Assembly (NCBI GenBank): GCA_964019165.1 | Contig: OZ025268.1 | Coordinates: forward strand, 466,001 to 530,000 | DNA: 64,000 nt | Source of the DNA: Mastigias papua | Lineage: Eukaryota > Cnidaria > Scyphozoa > Rhizostomeae > Mastigiidae | Direction: 5' to 3' | Shown: positions 1 to 28,135 of the stretch, piece after piece | Position numbering within the stretch: the stretch's first letter is position 1 | Layout: each line of letters starts with the position of its first letter | The notes under the pieces: generated by a model | Databases searched by the model: none | The model's input: only the letters and a program-made list of their open reading frames with translations | Told to the model about the DNA's origin: nothing | Position numbers and translations under genes: made by a program

Positions 1-580
1 ATGGGATCCCAGATAATTGTGAATCCCTTTTACATTCCCCTGTAAAACTTGTATATGTCTTCTTCACTTATTTCACTCAATTTAACTGAGACCCCTGATA
101 GGATTAACACATGCTAAATGGGACCCCTGCGTATCATCCAAAAAGCAGCTTTACTCCACTTTGCTTGGACTGAGACAAAATTTTAGCTGATTTTCATGAT
201 TGCACACGCATTGAAAGTTATAATAGGTGATATTTTTGAGTTCACAAAATATCAGAAGCTGTCACTGTAATCCGTCACATTCTTGTTTTCCTTCATACTT
301 TTGATTGTTATTGTCTTGTTGAATATGAATTCAGGAATACTTGTTGCAGATGGTGTATAACATGTAAATACGAATTTGACCACTCCGCGTAAATGAGACT
401 AAAAGTAGAGTTCAATTGCAAGCACCAGTTATTGAAAGCTTCGCTCTGATGGGGCTGCCGCTAACTGATACTGATCTAGGATTCTCCCTGGGGATCCAAG
501 TTACCCGGGGTATGCTGCATTTTTTAAATAAATGCAAATAGAAGTCAGACAGTCATAACTGAATGAGATCTGTTTTTTAG
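1..580 (+). other. Intron of the PDIA5-like gene (left edge)
   Basis: This stretch precedes the first recognisable PDIA5 exon, whose acceptor TTTTTTAG ends at 580. I looked for the expected preceding exon (a W-C-x-x-C-K-x-x-K-P signature) on the plus strand and did not find it. The gene therefore begins outside the window. Confidence 0.7.
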
Positions 581-16919
<16,339 letters not shown>

Positions 16920-19609
16920 AACATGAAACATATGATTAAAACCAATTTGTACTTTTAATATAGCTTTTGAAATTCCTTACTTTGGATATTTGATCAATTT
17001 CATGTTTTGTGATATCCTACAAAGCTCACGATAAATATTCATCTTTGTTTTGGTTTTCTAAATATTTCTTGATTTTTATCGTAAGATTTCCTTTTCATAA
17101 GTTGGAAATTACTTGCTAACAGTCATCTGATCAGAACACTTGTCCCGATTCCCTTACCACTTGTATCTCTTTGTCCGTTACTCTCTGAAATCTCAGACTA
17201 TCCTCACTTTGAGAGATTTGCTCCCTCAAGGGAATAAAGAACAAGAGATGGCCTTGGCTAGGCCAGAAATATTTAGGCAAACATAGTCGAAGTATTGGCT
17301 TTTGCAAAAAGCACCGTGAGGGTTTTTAGTGGTTTTGAGCAAGTGAGTGCATTCAGAAGCGGTGCAAAACAACAACAAACGGACCATTTGCCGAAGAAAG
17401 AACATGGGCTTAGTTCTAAGGAGACAAATCTCGCGTATTTTGGTAACATTCACAACTGCGTGTGTCTAGAAATCGAGCCATTGGTAAGTACATCTATTCG
17501 ATATCTTATCGTAGAGACGGTTCACTTTGAGCCGAAGGACGATTATGGTTGTATGTGGCTATGTTGTTTTTGACATTGCACGATAATTACAAAGTTAATT
17601 AGAGCAATAAAGTTACATCTAAGTCGACGTTCATTTTGAATCTTACAGTGAAGTTAAATCTGCCATATTTCTTAGGATTTCGTCTGGCTGACAGATGATT
17701 TCAAGTACAGTTGCAGGTGTGGAATAAAAACATAGTTGCAATAACCTGTCCATGCAAATTAAGCCTTACCGAATACAGTTAGAAGAAATTATCACCCGTA
17801 GAATGTTAGATACAGATTGGAGATGTATAAGTTAACTTCTCCCTATGCGTACCAAAATGCCACTTTGGAAATAATTAAAAAATTCCTCAATCCCAGTTGT
17901 GCCATTGATTGGACTATCATTTATTAAAATTTTTCTATTTAATATCCAAGTATCTAGAAGTTAAACTAGAAAATCGATATTTTTTATGAACATGATTGGA
18001 GTACTATGGTTTCATAACACACCTGTTTATACCTGCTGCTCGGATTTGGATACTCCGATGTTTTCAATTGACGTGCAGATATTTGTTTACGATATAAGTC
18101 AGGGAGTTGATGTCAGAAAACTGAATTTTCGATTTCTCGTATGATTAGCTAATTTCCAGTACATACACTGGGTTTTTTTACAGATTTTGCTACGAGTATA
18201 ATGATTGGTTAAAGCTAGTGTTCCACGGTGCAAGTTTTCACAGCAACTTGGTTCGCAATGGTTAATGAAGGAGTTACAGAGCATTTTTATTTATGGGGAG
18301 GGGGTACAGATATCAACGACCTGCAACGGCTCGCGTCACTGTTAATGAAAGTCTTAAACTGCGCATGCGCCTAACGTACTATTGCGTTGCAAGTTTCAAA
18401 TATCGATGTTACACAGTGCAATGGTTACAAAAATGCTGGCAAGCTTAAGTTCCAGCTACGGCAACGAGTAATTTGTTTTAATTTCGAAGAGTATCTTTAT
18501 CAGACCATGCCATTTACAAGGGTTACAATTTTTGATACAATATTGATTAAAAAGAGGACTTCTTTCCTATCAGTTAAATGTAGTGCGAATTTCAAAGCCA
18601 AAAATCGAAAACCTGACAGCTCTGATGGGGCATAACAGAGAACAACAAAAAAGGGAACTCAGTTGATTCATTGAAATGGTATACTCAAGAAATGCCTGCA
18701 AAAAATACCTGTACTCTAATACATTGAAAGAATATACATTGATAATTATGTTGCAAATGAAAATGTACACTTCATATTTAAGAAATAAAACTAAGGTATA
18801 AATTTAATGACTGTTGGAGAGTATAATAATCGACTGCCAAAATTAGTCGACAGCCTTGGCAACGTAGAGATATATAGATATGGTGTGAAAAGTCAGTGAT
18901 CACCCTAGTGGCCATGGATTGCATGAAAAAATAAACAATAGAGAAAATCGAAACATGATTTGGCCAGGTTCAATACGATTACTGGACTACTGTGGCATTT
19001 CGGTTTATAACAATTTGTTCTTTTTGATATTACAGATAGTTATTTTTATAACTTATTACGGAACTTATTTCTTACAAATGTCGAATTAGCGACAGTAGTC
19101 ATAAAAGTGAAAACCAAGGAAACCACTTAATTCAAAGAACTGCAAAATGGAATAAAAGTATGAGACATTATTTGCTTTGTACATGACAAGCAATAATTTG
19201 TTCCTCAGAAGAGTTCGAACTATTGCAGGAAAATTATTTTTGGCTTAACAACAGAAAAGGGGAGGAGAGTCTGGAGATATTAAACCATATGACAATGATA
19301 ATGAAAAGAAGAATTTGTCTTTTCTAAACATACGAAGTAGTTTTTCTTGGATGTAAAATTCTGCAAAACTAATAATATAAATATAACTACTATCTAGATT
19401 TGCCATGGAAAAATGATACTAATTAGAAGGAAAAAGCATTCTAAAGTAGCCTATGATTATCATGCTATGATATTGAATTAGCTGGAAACACAATACATAA
19501 ATGTCTGATTTATTGTAATGAAACGACCTCTGGCGAAATATGATAGTCATATGTGCAAGTAAAACTATGTTCCACGGCAAAGTATCAAATTAATGCATTT
19601 ATCTAAATA
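16920..19609. other. Intergenic region between convergent genes; no gene recognised
   Basis: Between the PDIA5 stop (16917-16919) and the amphiphysin stop (19610-19612, minus strand). AATAAA hexamers at about 17233 and 17606 could serve PDIA5 polyadenylation. The longest ORF (17295-17573, +) shows no recognisable domain and has no codon or splice support. I see no RNA gene or transposon here. Confidence 0.6.
19509..19514 (-). terminator. Candidate poly(A) signal of the amphiphysin gene
   Basis: AATAAA on the minus strand, about 96 bp downstream of the amphiphysin stop codon, a plausible distance for a short 3' UTR. Confidence 0.5.
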
Positions 19610-22600
19610 TCATGTGTCTATCCGTTTTGTGAAATTCTCTGGAAAGACTCCCTTCAGTCCAGAACTATCTAAAATCCCCATAAGCCATCCTTCATCCTGA
19701 AATAGAAGACTTATCTATTCAGCTAAATTTATTTGACGTTCAAAGGTGGCAGAGTTGCCTTTGTCAAGCGAACGAATCACGATTTCGTTTTCATGTCTCC
19801 TATTTACACTCCTACTGCAAGTCTAAATCATCAGATCTTTTGTACACAGATCAGATCAATTCGTATCTATACACTCTTAGTAACCATTCAGCGACGGAAA
19901 ACGGCGGCCATTCCGAATTGAGCCAAAAACTTCTGAATACTAATTTCAAGAAGAAAAATAAATCCTTCAAGACAATGATGTGTTGTACCTAAAAGTGAAA
20001 AGAAGAAACTAACCTGTTCTTCAGGATCTTCATATTCGACGACATGAATAATTTCACCTTTTTCAAATGCCAGTTCATCTTCATCTTCAGCTGTGTATGA
20101 ATGGGTTGCTTTGACCTTAAATCACGTGATGACAAAAACAATCACGTGATGACAAAAACAATGCATCATTTGAAAGCGTATAGTTTATTTAATATTAAAG
20201 CTCCTTGTTGTCATAGGAAATCCATGATTGGAGCTTTTACTGTCCAATAGCATTTTCACATGTAGAATTAATATTTTTACAATGACTATTCCAACAATAA
20301 AGTAAGAGTGATTATAAAAACATACCTTGCAAAGTGCGTTTGGCACAATCAGATTACATTGAGAAGGACTGCTAGCTGCTCTTGGATTTCTATATACAAC
20401 CGAATCTGTCCTAGGCCCAAGATCCTCTTCTACCCCAACTGTCTCTTCGTTATCGCTTTTACTTGAGCAATGCTCGTCAGGAACAACTTTTTTGACATTT
20501 CCCTGAAATATAAAGGTTCATGTTATTTTATCAAAACAATATGTTGTATGTAGAACATAGGACAACTTACAATGAATACAACTATGTAAAAATAAATAAA
20601 TATCACATAGCTTTTAGGATATACAATTCAATTTTAGAGAACATAATCTCGTATATAAAGCACAAATCAATTTCAGTATCTTATCACTTAAAAGGAAACA
20701 AGTGCAAAATAACAGATATGAAGAAGTGCATCAAATCAAAGAAAATCTAATAAATGGGATAATAAACAGATGGGCTGAAAGTGTCCTCATCTTCATAACG
20801 AGATAAAGCTAGTGCTAACATCGTTTTGTTCCATAGTTTCTTGTTGTTGATTGGCCTCATCATCTGCCGGTTCTATAGGAACTGCTGGTTCTGGAGCTGG
20901 GCACTGTGGAGCAGGGCACTGTGGAGCAGGACGCAGTGGAGCAGGTCTAACGGGGGCCGGCGGTAGGACATTTGCTTTTGAGAGCTCTTGGGTTTCATCT
21001 CCATTCATTGTCACATGTTCATCTATAATAAATTTGATTTTGTTTTCAAAAAATACTTGCATCCAAACATACAATATTTGAAATTCAGTCGACAAGATTA
21101 ACTTGAATGGACTACCCATGTCTATCCAATTCAGTGACATCATTAAGCTAATACTATTATTAATATTAAGTTCAAAATAACTATCATTTAAAATTGCTTC
21201 ATTTATTAAAATAATTTTGAAGATGTTCACTTTAGCATCAAAATTACTTTTATCGAAATGATTAAGATATAAAACATCTAAGAGTTTTCCATTTAACAGT
21301 TGAAGAAAGGATTTCTTAAGCTCGAATGGTGTTGCAGATACAAGTTGACAGAAATTCATAATTTACCCTCATTTTGACTACTATCTTCTTCGTCAGGAAC
21401 TGCAACGTCATAAAATGTTGCTAGGCCACCTTCTGGTTTAGGTTCAATAGGATCTTCATCCCTTAAAATTAAAAAGATACATAATGAGATACACAACTAA
21501 AAATCAGACAGAACAGCAAAAATCAAATTACAAACCTGAAATATTAGAGAAAATGGATTCTATAGAATTTTGATATTAGAAAGGTGTAGAGAAAGCCTTC
21601 TTACAAAGAAAATTTTTTCAGTATCTTTCGATTGTTCTTGCACTTTCTAAAGCTGTTTTTTTTGTTTTTGCACCACCAAGAAATTGCTTACAATCCAGCA
21701 GAAATGAACGGTATCCCAAAATTTTAGGGGCTTCACCTGGAATAGGCTGATCATCATTTTGGAAGGGCTTCAAACTGCCAATCAATTAATTAATGCAAAC
21801 TGCAAAATGATCCTATTCCATTTGATTGGTAGCTAAAGAGCAAATGCTTTAAATCTTCGAAAGAATCCTATCAACAGTCAACTTATTTTGAATCTAGAAC
21901 GATAATAATAATAATACTAATATAAACAGGAAGTAAAAAACCGTCTAAAAATGACTCAAACCTGGTAACAGGAAATGACTTTTTCGTGCTGTATGATCCT
22001 GCTGACACATCTGTAATTAGTTGATCCATCATGTCGTTTAATTGATTTTGAATCTAGTATGTTAAATGAAAAACAACAAAATTACAACGCAGAATGTTTC
22101 TATTACTTGGGCTTCAAGTCAGAGCTTTGATATAGAATTCATGGAGAGAGAAGAACAGCCTTAAATTCTTAAAGTTACGAACAGGTATGCAAGACCATGA
22201 ACAATCTGATCATACTTTGGCCAATTCCCTGTGGAATACTCCTTCTAAGGTGAAGACACTTTGAAAGCAGGATACATAAAATCCAATTCGCCTGAAAAAT
22301 GGAAGCAAAATGCGAGTTAAAACATCATGAAGAGGGAATGGATCCAAAGTTCATTGTGGTGTGTACAATTCAAACTATTTTGAGATTTCAACGGGATTTA
22401 CAAAAATGAAAACCTTCTGAAATATTCACAGGAAAAAGTAATGAAAATCAAAGAGATAGAAAAGACTGAAATAGTTTACGATGGAAACTAAACGCTGATC
22501 AAGCATATGTGCCAAAGCTCATAAGTGTGGTGGAAAAGTGGAGAACATGAAAAATTGCATACCCGTCGTACAAAGCTGGTAATTCATCATAAAGTTCTGA

Positions 22601-25600
22601 TGTTAATTCAACAAAAATAGATTTGGCTTTTTGATAATCATCTTCCGCCTACAAAATATGCATTTGCAATTCATCAAAGGCAAAAAAATTAAACGAATGC
22701 ATTTCTAGTTCTCCTGCGTGTTCGACTTGAAATATCTCACGTGCTTTATAAATTCAGACAATCGATATCACTGGTTAGTTAGTGACTAGCAACCCATGCA
22801 ATATTTCAACATACCGACAATAAAATGGCCACATAAAATTGAAGTAGATTTGATATATTTGATATAGTCACACCATCTCTTTCAATGGAGAAATCAATTA
22901 TTGTTTTGCCTGTGAAATTTTCATCGGTCCACTCATCGCCAACATTTTACGACTGTAGTTTGAATCGAGGTCGGTCCATAGAACGGGCGAAAACATACTT
23001 TTACTTGAACTTTAACTCCTCTGCCTATCTATTCAAACCAAGAAAGATTTGACATTGCATATAAGTTTCTAAGCAGTCAGTGCAAACTATTCAAATCATT
23101 CTTCATCACACATTTAACGTGGAGAGATTAAAACCATGATAGTGGTTGGAGGAAAGAGACATATGGAATATGGCGAACAAGATGATGGCAAGGCTGTGCT
23201 TAAGAATTGACCACCATAACAAACAACTTATTGCAATTCAATAAATATAAACTTTGCTGTACAACTAAGACCATTACCTGAGCTAACTTCTTGGCATCTG
23301 CTGTTTTTGCTGTCCCTTTAGCTCTTAAAGTCTACAATGAATGTTTGATGAAAATCTTTGGAATAATTTACCTATCTGCATTGAGAAACCAATAATATAA
23401 ATTGCTAATGTTAATTCAATACTTTAACAAGCAAAATTTAGAATTATGATGGTCATACCAAATGACATCATAAGGGTTCATTCAACAAGTAAATAAAGGC
23501 CATATAAGAGATAAAGTGGAATTCCATCCATGAAGGTGATATTAGGGAATATGAACTTGCATGGTAATGTTGTCCCACCTAGGTCAGAGGAGATGGAGGA
23601 CTGATTCCTTAATGTAAATAATTATGCTCCCTACAAAACTAAATTTGCTGCTATATGTATAATGTAATGCACTTTCATATATTATACAATGCTATATTCT
23701 ATTATTTTATATGCTACCATAATATTATACTTTATGATATGCAACATTAATTATTTTTACATCATATTTTACTGTAAGATGGTGCTAGAGGCTGATGGAA
23801 TTGCAAGAACATTACAAAACAGTGAGGGGTACAAATTCGAATGTGACAAGCCATTACATGGGGATTAGGGGGTCCCTAAGTCAATTTTTCCAATATGTTC
23901 TTTTTGAAAGAACCCAAATAAATGATGTCACAATCAATGATGTCATACTAAGCAAGGTCTTGCATAACAAGCAACACTAATGCACTAAAATTGTTTGATA
24001 ATGTTGCTTGTGCTATGAAGATTGTTATGAATAAGTCATATGGATACATTATAAAGCAACTGGGGCAGGATATACAGAAATGAGCTCTGTAATAAGACAT
24101 TTCTTTCTGACCAAACTGGAACCATAATTGAAAGTATAAATGGAAGGAACAGCATTGAAGTTGGGAAAATATGATAAATCAAATTTTCTTGTCAACCATT
24201 CTAGTGAGAAGGTTCATTAGCAAATGAATAGAACTCTGCACACATACATATTGTTTTTTCAAGCAAGCAAATCATATCAAATATAAAGTAAAGCTTCAAC
24301 TCTTACATCTACAACATGACGAGAATGATCATAATCTACTCTTTTTCTTCCTCTTTTTGCAATTTTTGTCTACAATGAAAATACCATATAAAAAATTTCC
24401 CGCAAACTTAATATGCCGATATTGTCTATAACAAAGATATCAGAGCATACAACAAAGAAGTAGTCTGGTAACAAAAATCAGAGATGAGAAACCTGCTATG
24501 AAGACAAATGAACATAAAAAGTCTTTTGCCAATTCAAATGGTGTCATCAATTAAATTAATCATGAAAAACTTTTGCATTAGAAATTGACCACACATCCCT
24601 AAATGAGACTACCCTAAACTTTGAAGAAAAATCAAAGAAATCTAGATGAAAAATATACTGACAACATATGGATATGATCTGGCATTTCCTAGGTATGATA
24701 TCCCCCAGATGGGGTCCTACTATGAACATCTAAACAATAATCTTCCAATGCATTCATCCAATCAAAAACCCTGTTAGGGAACAGACATGAAGCCAGGAAT
24801 CCCAAGCAAGGGCTACTAGTACAATAAGATATATTTGAGAAGGCACCTAGCCTAAAACTGACCAAATTGATTATATGATCTGTAATTTTGGGATACCTTG
24901 ACATCTGCAAATGGTCGATGGTATGCCTCCAAAGGCTCTAACACTTCATCTACTAGCCTCTTATTGAGATGATCAAAGTTTGAGTCTAACTCCTGCAAAC
25001 AAAGACAATATCACTTATGCTCATATACAAATTACATCAAAATCTTATAATAAACAGTTACGTATCTAACAGATACAGATTATGCACAGTTAGAATGTAA
25101 TCAAGCTATAAAGTAAACAATGGGTAATAAAACTGTGGGCAACAGTCAGCTTGTAGTCTGGCAAGTCCTAGATGAGACCTACAAAGCAATGTATCCTACC
25201 AGGAAGAAGAAACAGTCATTCTTTCTCAATTTGACAAATAGGTTTTCATACTTCCATCTTTGTTGCTTTGACTGTTTGCCAAATGTGATTCTTTGAGAAA
25301 CAACTTAGTCCTTATTCTACCCTGTAAACTGATATTAAAGTTTGCGAAATTCTTATCACCCCGTGTAATTCTAAATGTTTAACTCATTATTATTTCCCTA
25401 CTTATGTGAGATAGCTGACCACAGACTGTGAACAAGAATTGTGCTGAACTTCAAAAATAATAAGTTAGTGCTTTGCAGGATGGGTCAATAAACATTTTTA
25501 CATATTTGAATCTTATACATGATAAGTGATCAATAATGTATGAAATCACACTAGCTAGTCAGAAAAATAAACTTGTATATAAATTACTTTCAGAGAGAGC

Positions 25601-28135
25601 AAATCTATCACTGACCATCTAATACATAGCACTACAGAGAGCTGATCTATCATAATTTCTCTTTTTAGTCACTTAAGCCCCCCTCAAAACTGTTCATAAT
25701 GCCAAAAATAATTTATCTTGATAACATGCATAAACTCTGTGGTAACATTCTGTCATCTATGTGCTGCAATAAAAGTGGTAATAATTGATAAAGATGGCCA
25801 TGTTATTGATAAAGATCCCTAAAATACACATATTTTTCACCATAGAAAATCTTTTCATTGTTCAAAAATTTACTAAGCTTTCTCTCTCAATTAAACCCCC
25901 TCTTCAATAAGCTATCCCTCTAAAGTGCTTGAAAACAATAAGCCCCTGTGGAGGCTTAACAGAGCATTTACAGTATTTCCCTGATATATTGCAAAGACAT
26001 TTACATCTTAAGAAACTTTATCCTTTTATCAAAGCCTTCAAAGTATGATCAAAGCTACCAAAGGAGTTAAAAATATAGCATAAATAACATAACTAAGATA
26101 ACAATTGCTATACACACTTCATACAAAGCAACAAGTTTATCTCTCTCTGACCAACTTGTTTCATAAACATCTTTTACAGCTTCAGCAAAAGCATTACTTG
26201 CAATTCGCATGGCTACAAAACATGAAAATGGTGACATAAATTTCAAGCTCTCCTTAGCAAAGGTTTAATATAAATGAATCACAGATTAATAATGATGTTC
26301 TGAAGTGGTTTACTGTATGGTTACAATTAAAATCATTCATAACATGGCTAGTTCAAATAACTGATGGCTATAAATTCAAAGCCAAACTCTTGACTTACAT
26401 GAAAGACATTGAATATATTGTTTTAGCTCTTTTTGTAACCTAGAAGCAGCAGTCTATGAAAAATGGAAATATGAAAGTTATCATCTACATCAAAATAATG
26501 ATTTTAAATACAAAAAATAATACAAAAAATTGATATGGAAAATAAAAATGAAATATCAACTTCTCAACAGCTTAAGGAAATTGCCATCCTCAACAATAAC
26601 ATGTCAACTGGCAAATTGCCATCTACTTGGCCTATTTGCCCATTGATGAGAATAATAGTCTATGAGTCATAAGGGATAACCCTAAAATAAAATATAAAAC
26701 AGTTCCTGTGCCAACATATTTTACTTAGGGCCTCAAGAGACCTCTTGAAATACTGCCAAAACACAGTCAACCACCAGGTGATGAGAATGACTTAAATTTC
26801 CATGAATAATGTTATCACAGCTTGAGTTCTGGTGATCAAAAAAAGGGTAGCCTATCCGAGCTTAAAATGATACGGTAATATGGGACTTTTTAAACTAAGA
26901 AATAAAAAACACAAGAGTTCAAATAAATGAAGTTCAAAGTGTGCATAAAGATTTATTAGTTCAACAGTCACAATACAAAATATAGTTGCAATATTCAAAC
27001 TCAATTGGAAAAAGAGGCTGTAACCTTACCTGTTGTTTATTAAAGTTGCTTACAAATTCATCAAACACTTCATCTTTTGTTTCATCTAGCTTCCCAACCT
27101 TTTGCATAAACTAAAACAGAAATCAACAAATATTAATTCTTTCTAATAAAACTAATACAGCTGTTGTTCCTGATGAATCAATCTCTATTACATTTTAACT
27201 CAGTGACTTCAAGAGGATATTACCAGTTCAATTGAAGTTCAGTTCAGTTCATTCTTTCATCTAAATTCCATTAGATACAAATCTCAAAATTAAACAGTTA
27301 ACAGCAATAAATAACTACATAAAAATTAATGAAACAATGATACAAATAAAAGGACAACTACCTTCATGCAACAACTAGGTAGATCATATGTCTAGTAAAA
27401 AGTCATTAAATTAAAAGGGATATTTCTCAACACAAATCATTATATATGGCTCAGATTGTCTTTTTGATCTAAGCTAGCATTTTAGTCAAAAATGCACCTT
27501 GTATAACTATTTCCCTGATAGTACGACCGCGGTGATAGTACGTTTGTAGGGAAGAGAGAACGTTGAAAAACCACACAAATCTGTAATTTGCTGCTTTCAT
27601 TGGTAATTAAAATCCCAACAACACTAAAACAAAGACACTACATGTAATAATCAAGAATTTCATTGCCACGAAGGAAAGTCGATCGTTTGATCAAAATATG
27701 ACATCCAATGACCCGTAATTTATTCACACAGTTCAAGAACAATAGTGACTGAATGAACTACAATTCTATTTGTTTTTCTACAAATAGACAGCTTTATCTT
27801 ATTGGCCTACACACTAGATATCTAGCAGCACTTTAATATAAGTACTCGGTGTTAAATAGATTCTCCTGGAAGCTTTGCTATGTAAATCATTTATTTCAGT
27901 TTACTATTCGTTCTGCAGCGTTGCAAAAGTTACTTTCTACCTTAACACCAAATGTATACACCCAATCTGAATGATCGAGATCATACTCAACATGAGGACA
28001 TAAATGCAATTAGCTGATCAAAACAATAATCACTTGGCCTACCTTTTCCTGTGCCCTTCTCGCTCTCTTTGATGTATAAGTAGCAGTTCTTGCTAAAAAT
28101 CCCTTTTCGCTGCTTTTCTCTTGTTTTTCAGCCAT
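19610..28135 (-). CDS. AMPH: Amphiphysin/BIN family protein (N-BAR plus SH3)
   Basis: Membrane-curving scaffold of endocytosis and membrane tubules. Minus-strand exons in transcript order: 28135-28043, 27110-27030, 26453-26399, 26212-26118, 24992-24897, 24369-24307, 23331-23278, 22648-22563, 22291-22216, 22053-21962, 21461-21367, 21022-20820, 20502-20326, 20115-20014, 19696-19610. They join to 1455 nt, 484 aa. The N-terminus (KRARRAQEK, then [18 protein letters not shown]) and [18 protein letters not shown] (residues about 141-158) are hallmark N-BAR sequences; BAR spans about 1-245. A variable acidic and Pro/Ala-rich tail follows ([18 protein letters not shown], about 325-345). The SH3 domain (423-484) contains [24 protein letters not shown] and GVFPENF and ends the protein. 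ATG 28133-28135 is chosen because the BAR amphipathic start follows at once. I see no clathrin-box or AP2 motif in the tail. AMPH versus BIN1 cannot be separated, since invertebrates usually have one ancestral gene. Confidence 0.95.
20120..20159. repeat. Tandem 20-bp duplication containing the palindrome ATCACGTGAT
   Basis: AATCACGTGATGACAAAAAC occurs twice head to tail, 5 bp from the acceptor side of the amphiphysin exon at 20115. On the transcribed strand it provides two TGTTTTTGTC pyrimidine-rich segments just upstream of the acceptor. Each copy also holds a CACGTG E-box core. Confidence 0.9.

Noticed and set aside
17295..17573. 92-codon ORF downstream of PDIA5
   Set aside because: No recognisable domain, no splice context, and no sign of coding composition in an AT-rich intergenic region.
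20851..21081. Plus-strand ORF rich in Gly/Ala ([13 protein letters not shown])
   Set aside because: Antisense shadow of the Pro/Ala-rich amphiphysin exon 20820-21022.
21737..21774. Candidate amphiphysin exon (translation [12 protein letters not shown])
   Set aside because: It has usable splice sites but enters in phase 2 and leaves in phase 1, which puts the next exon out of frame into a stop. Joining 21962 directly to 21461 keeps the frame. A separate 42-nt candidate at 21605-21646 would keep phase but is unsupported.
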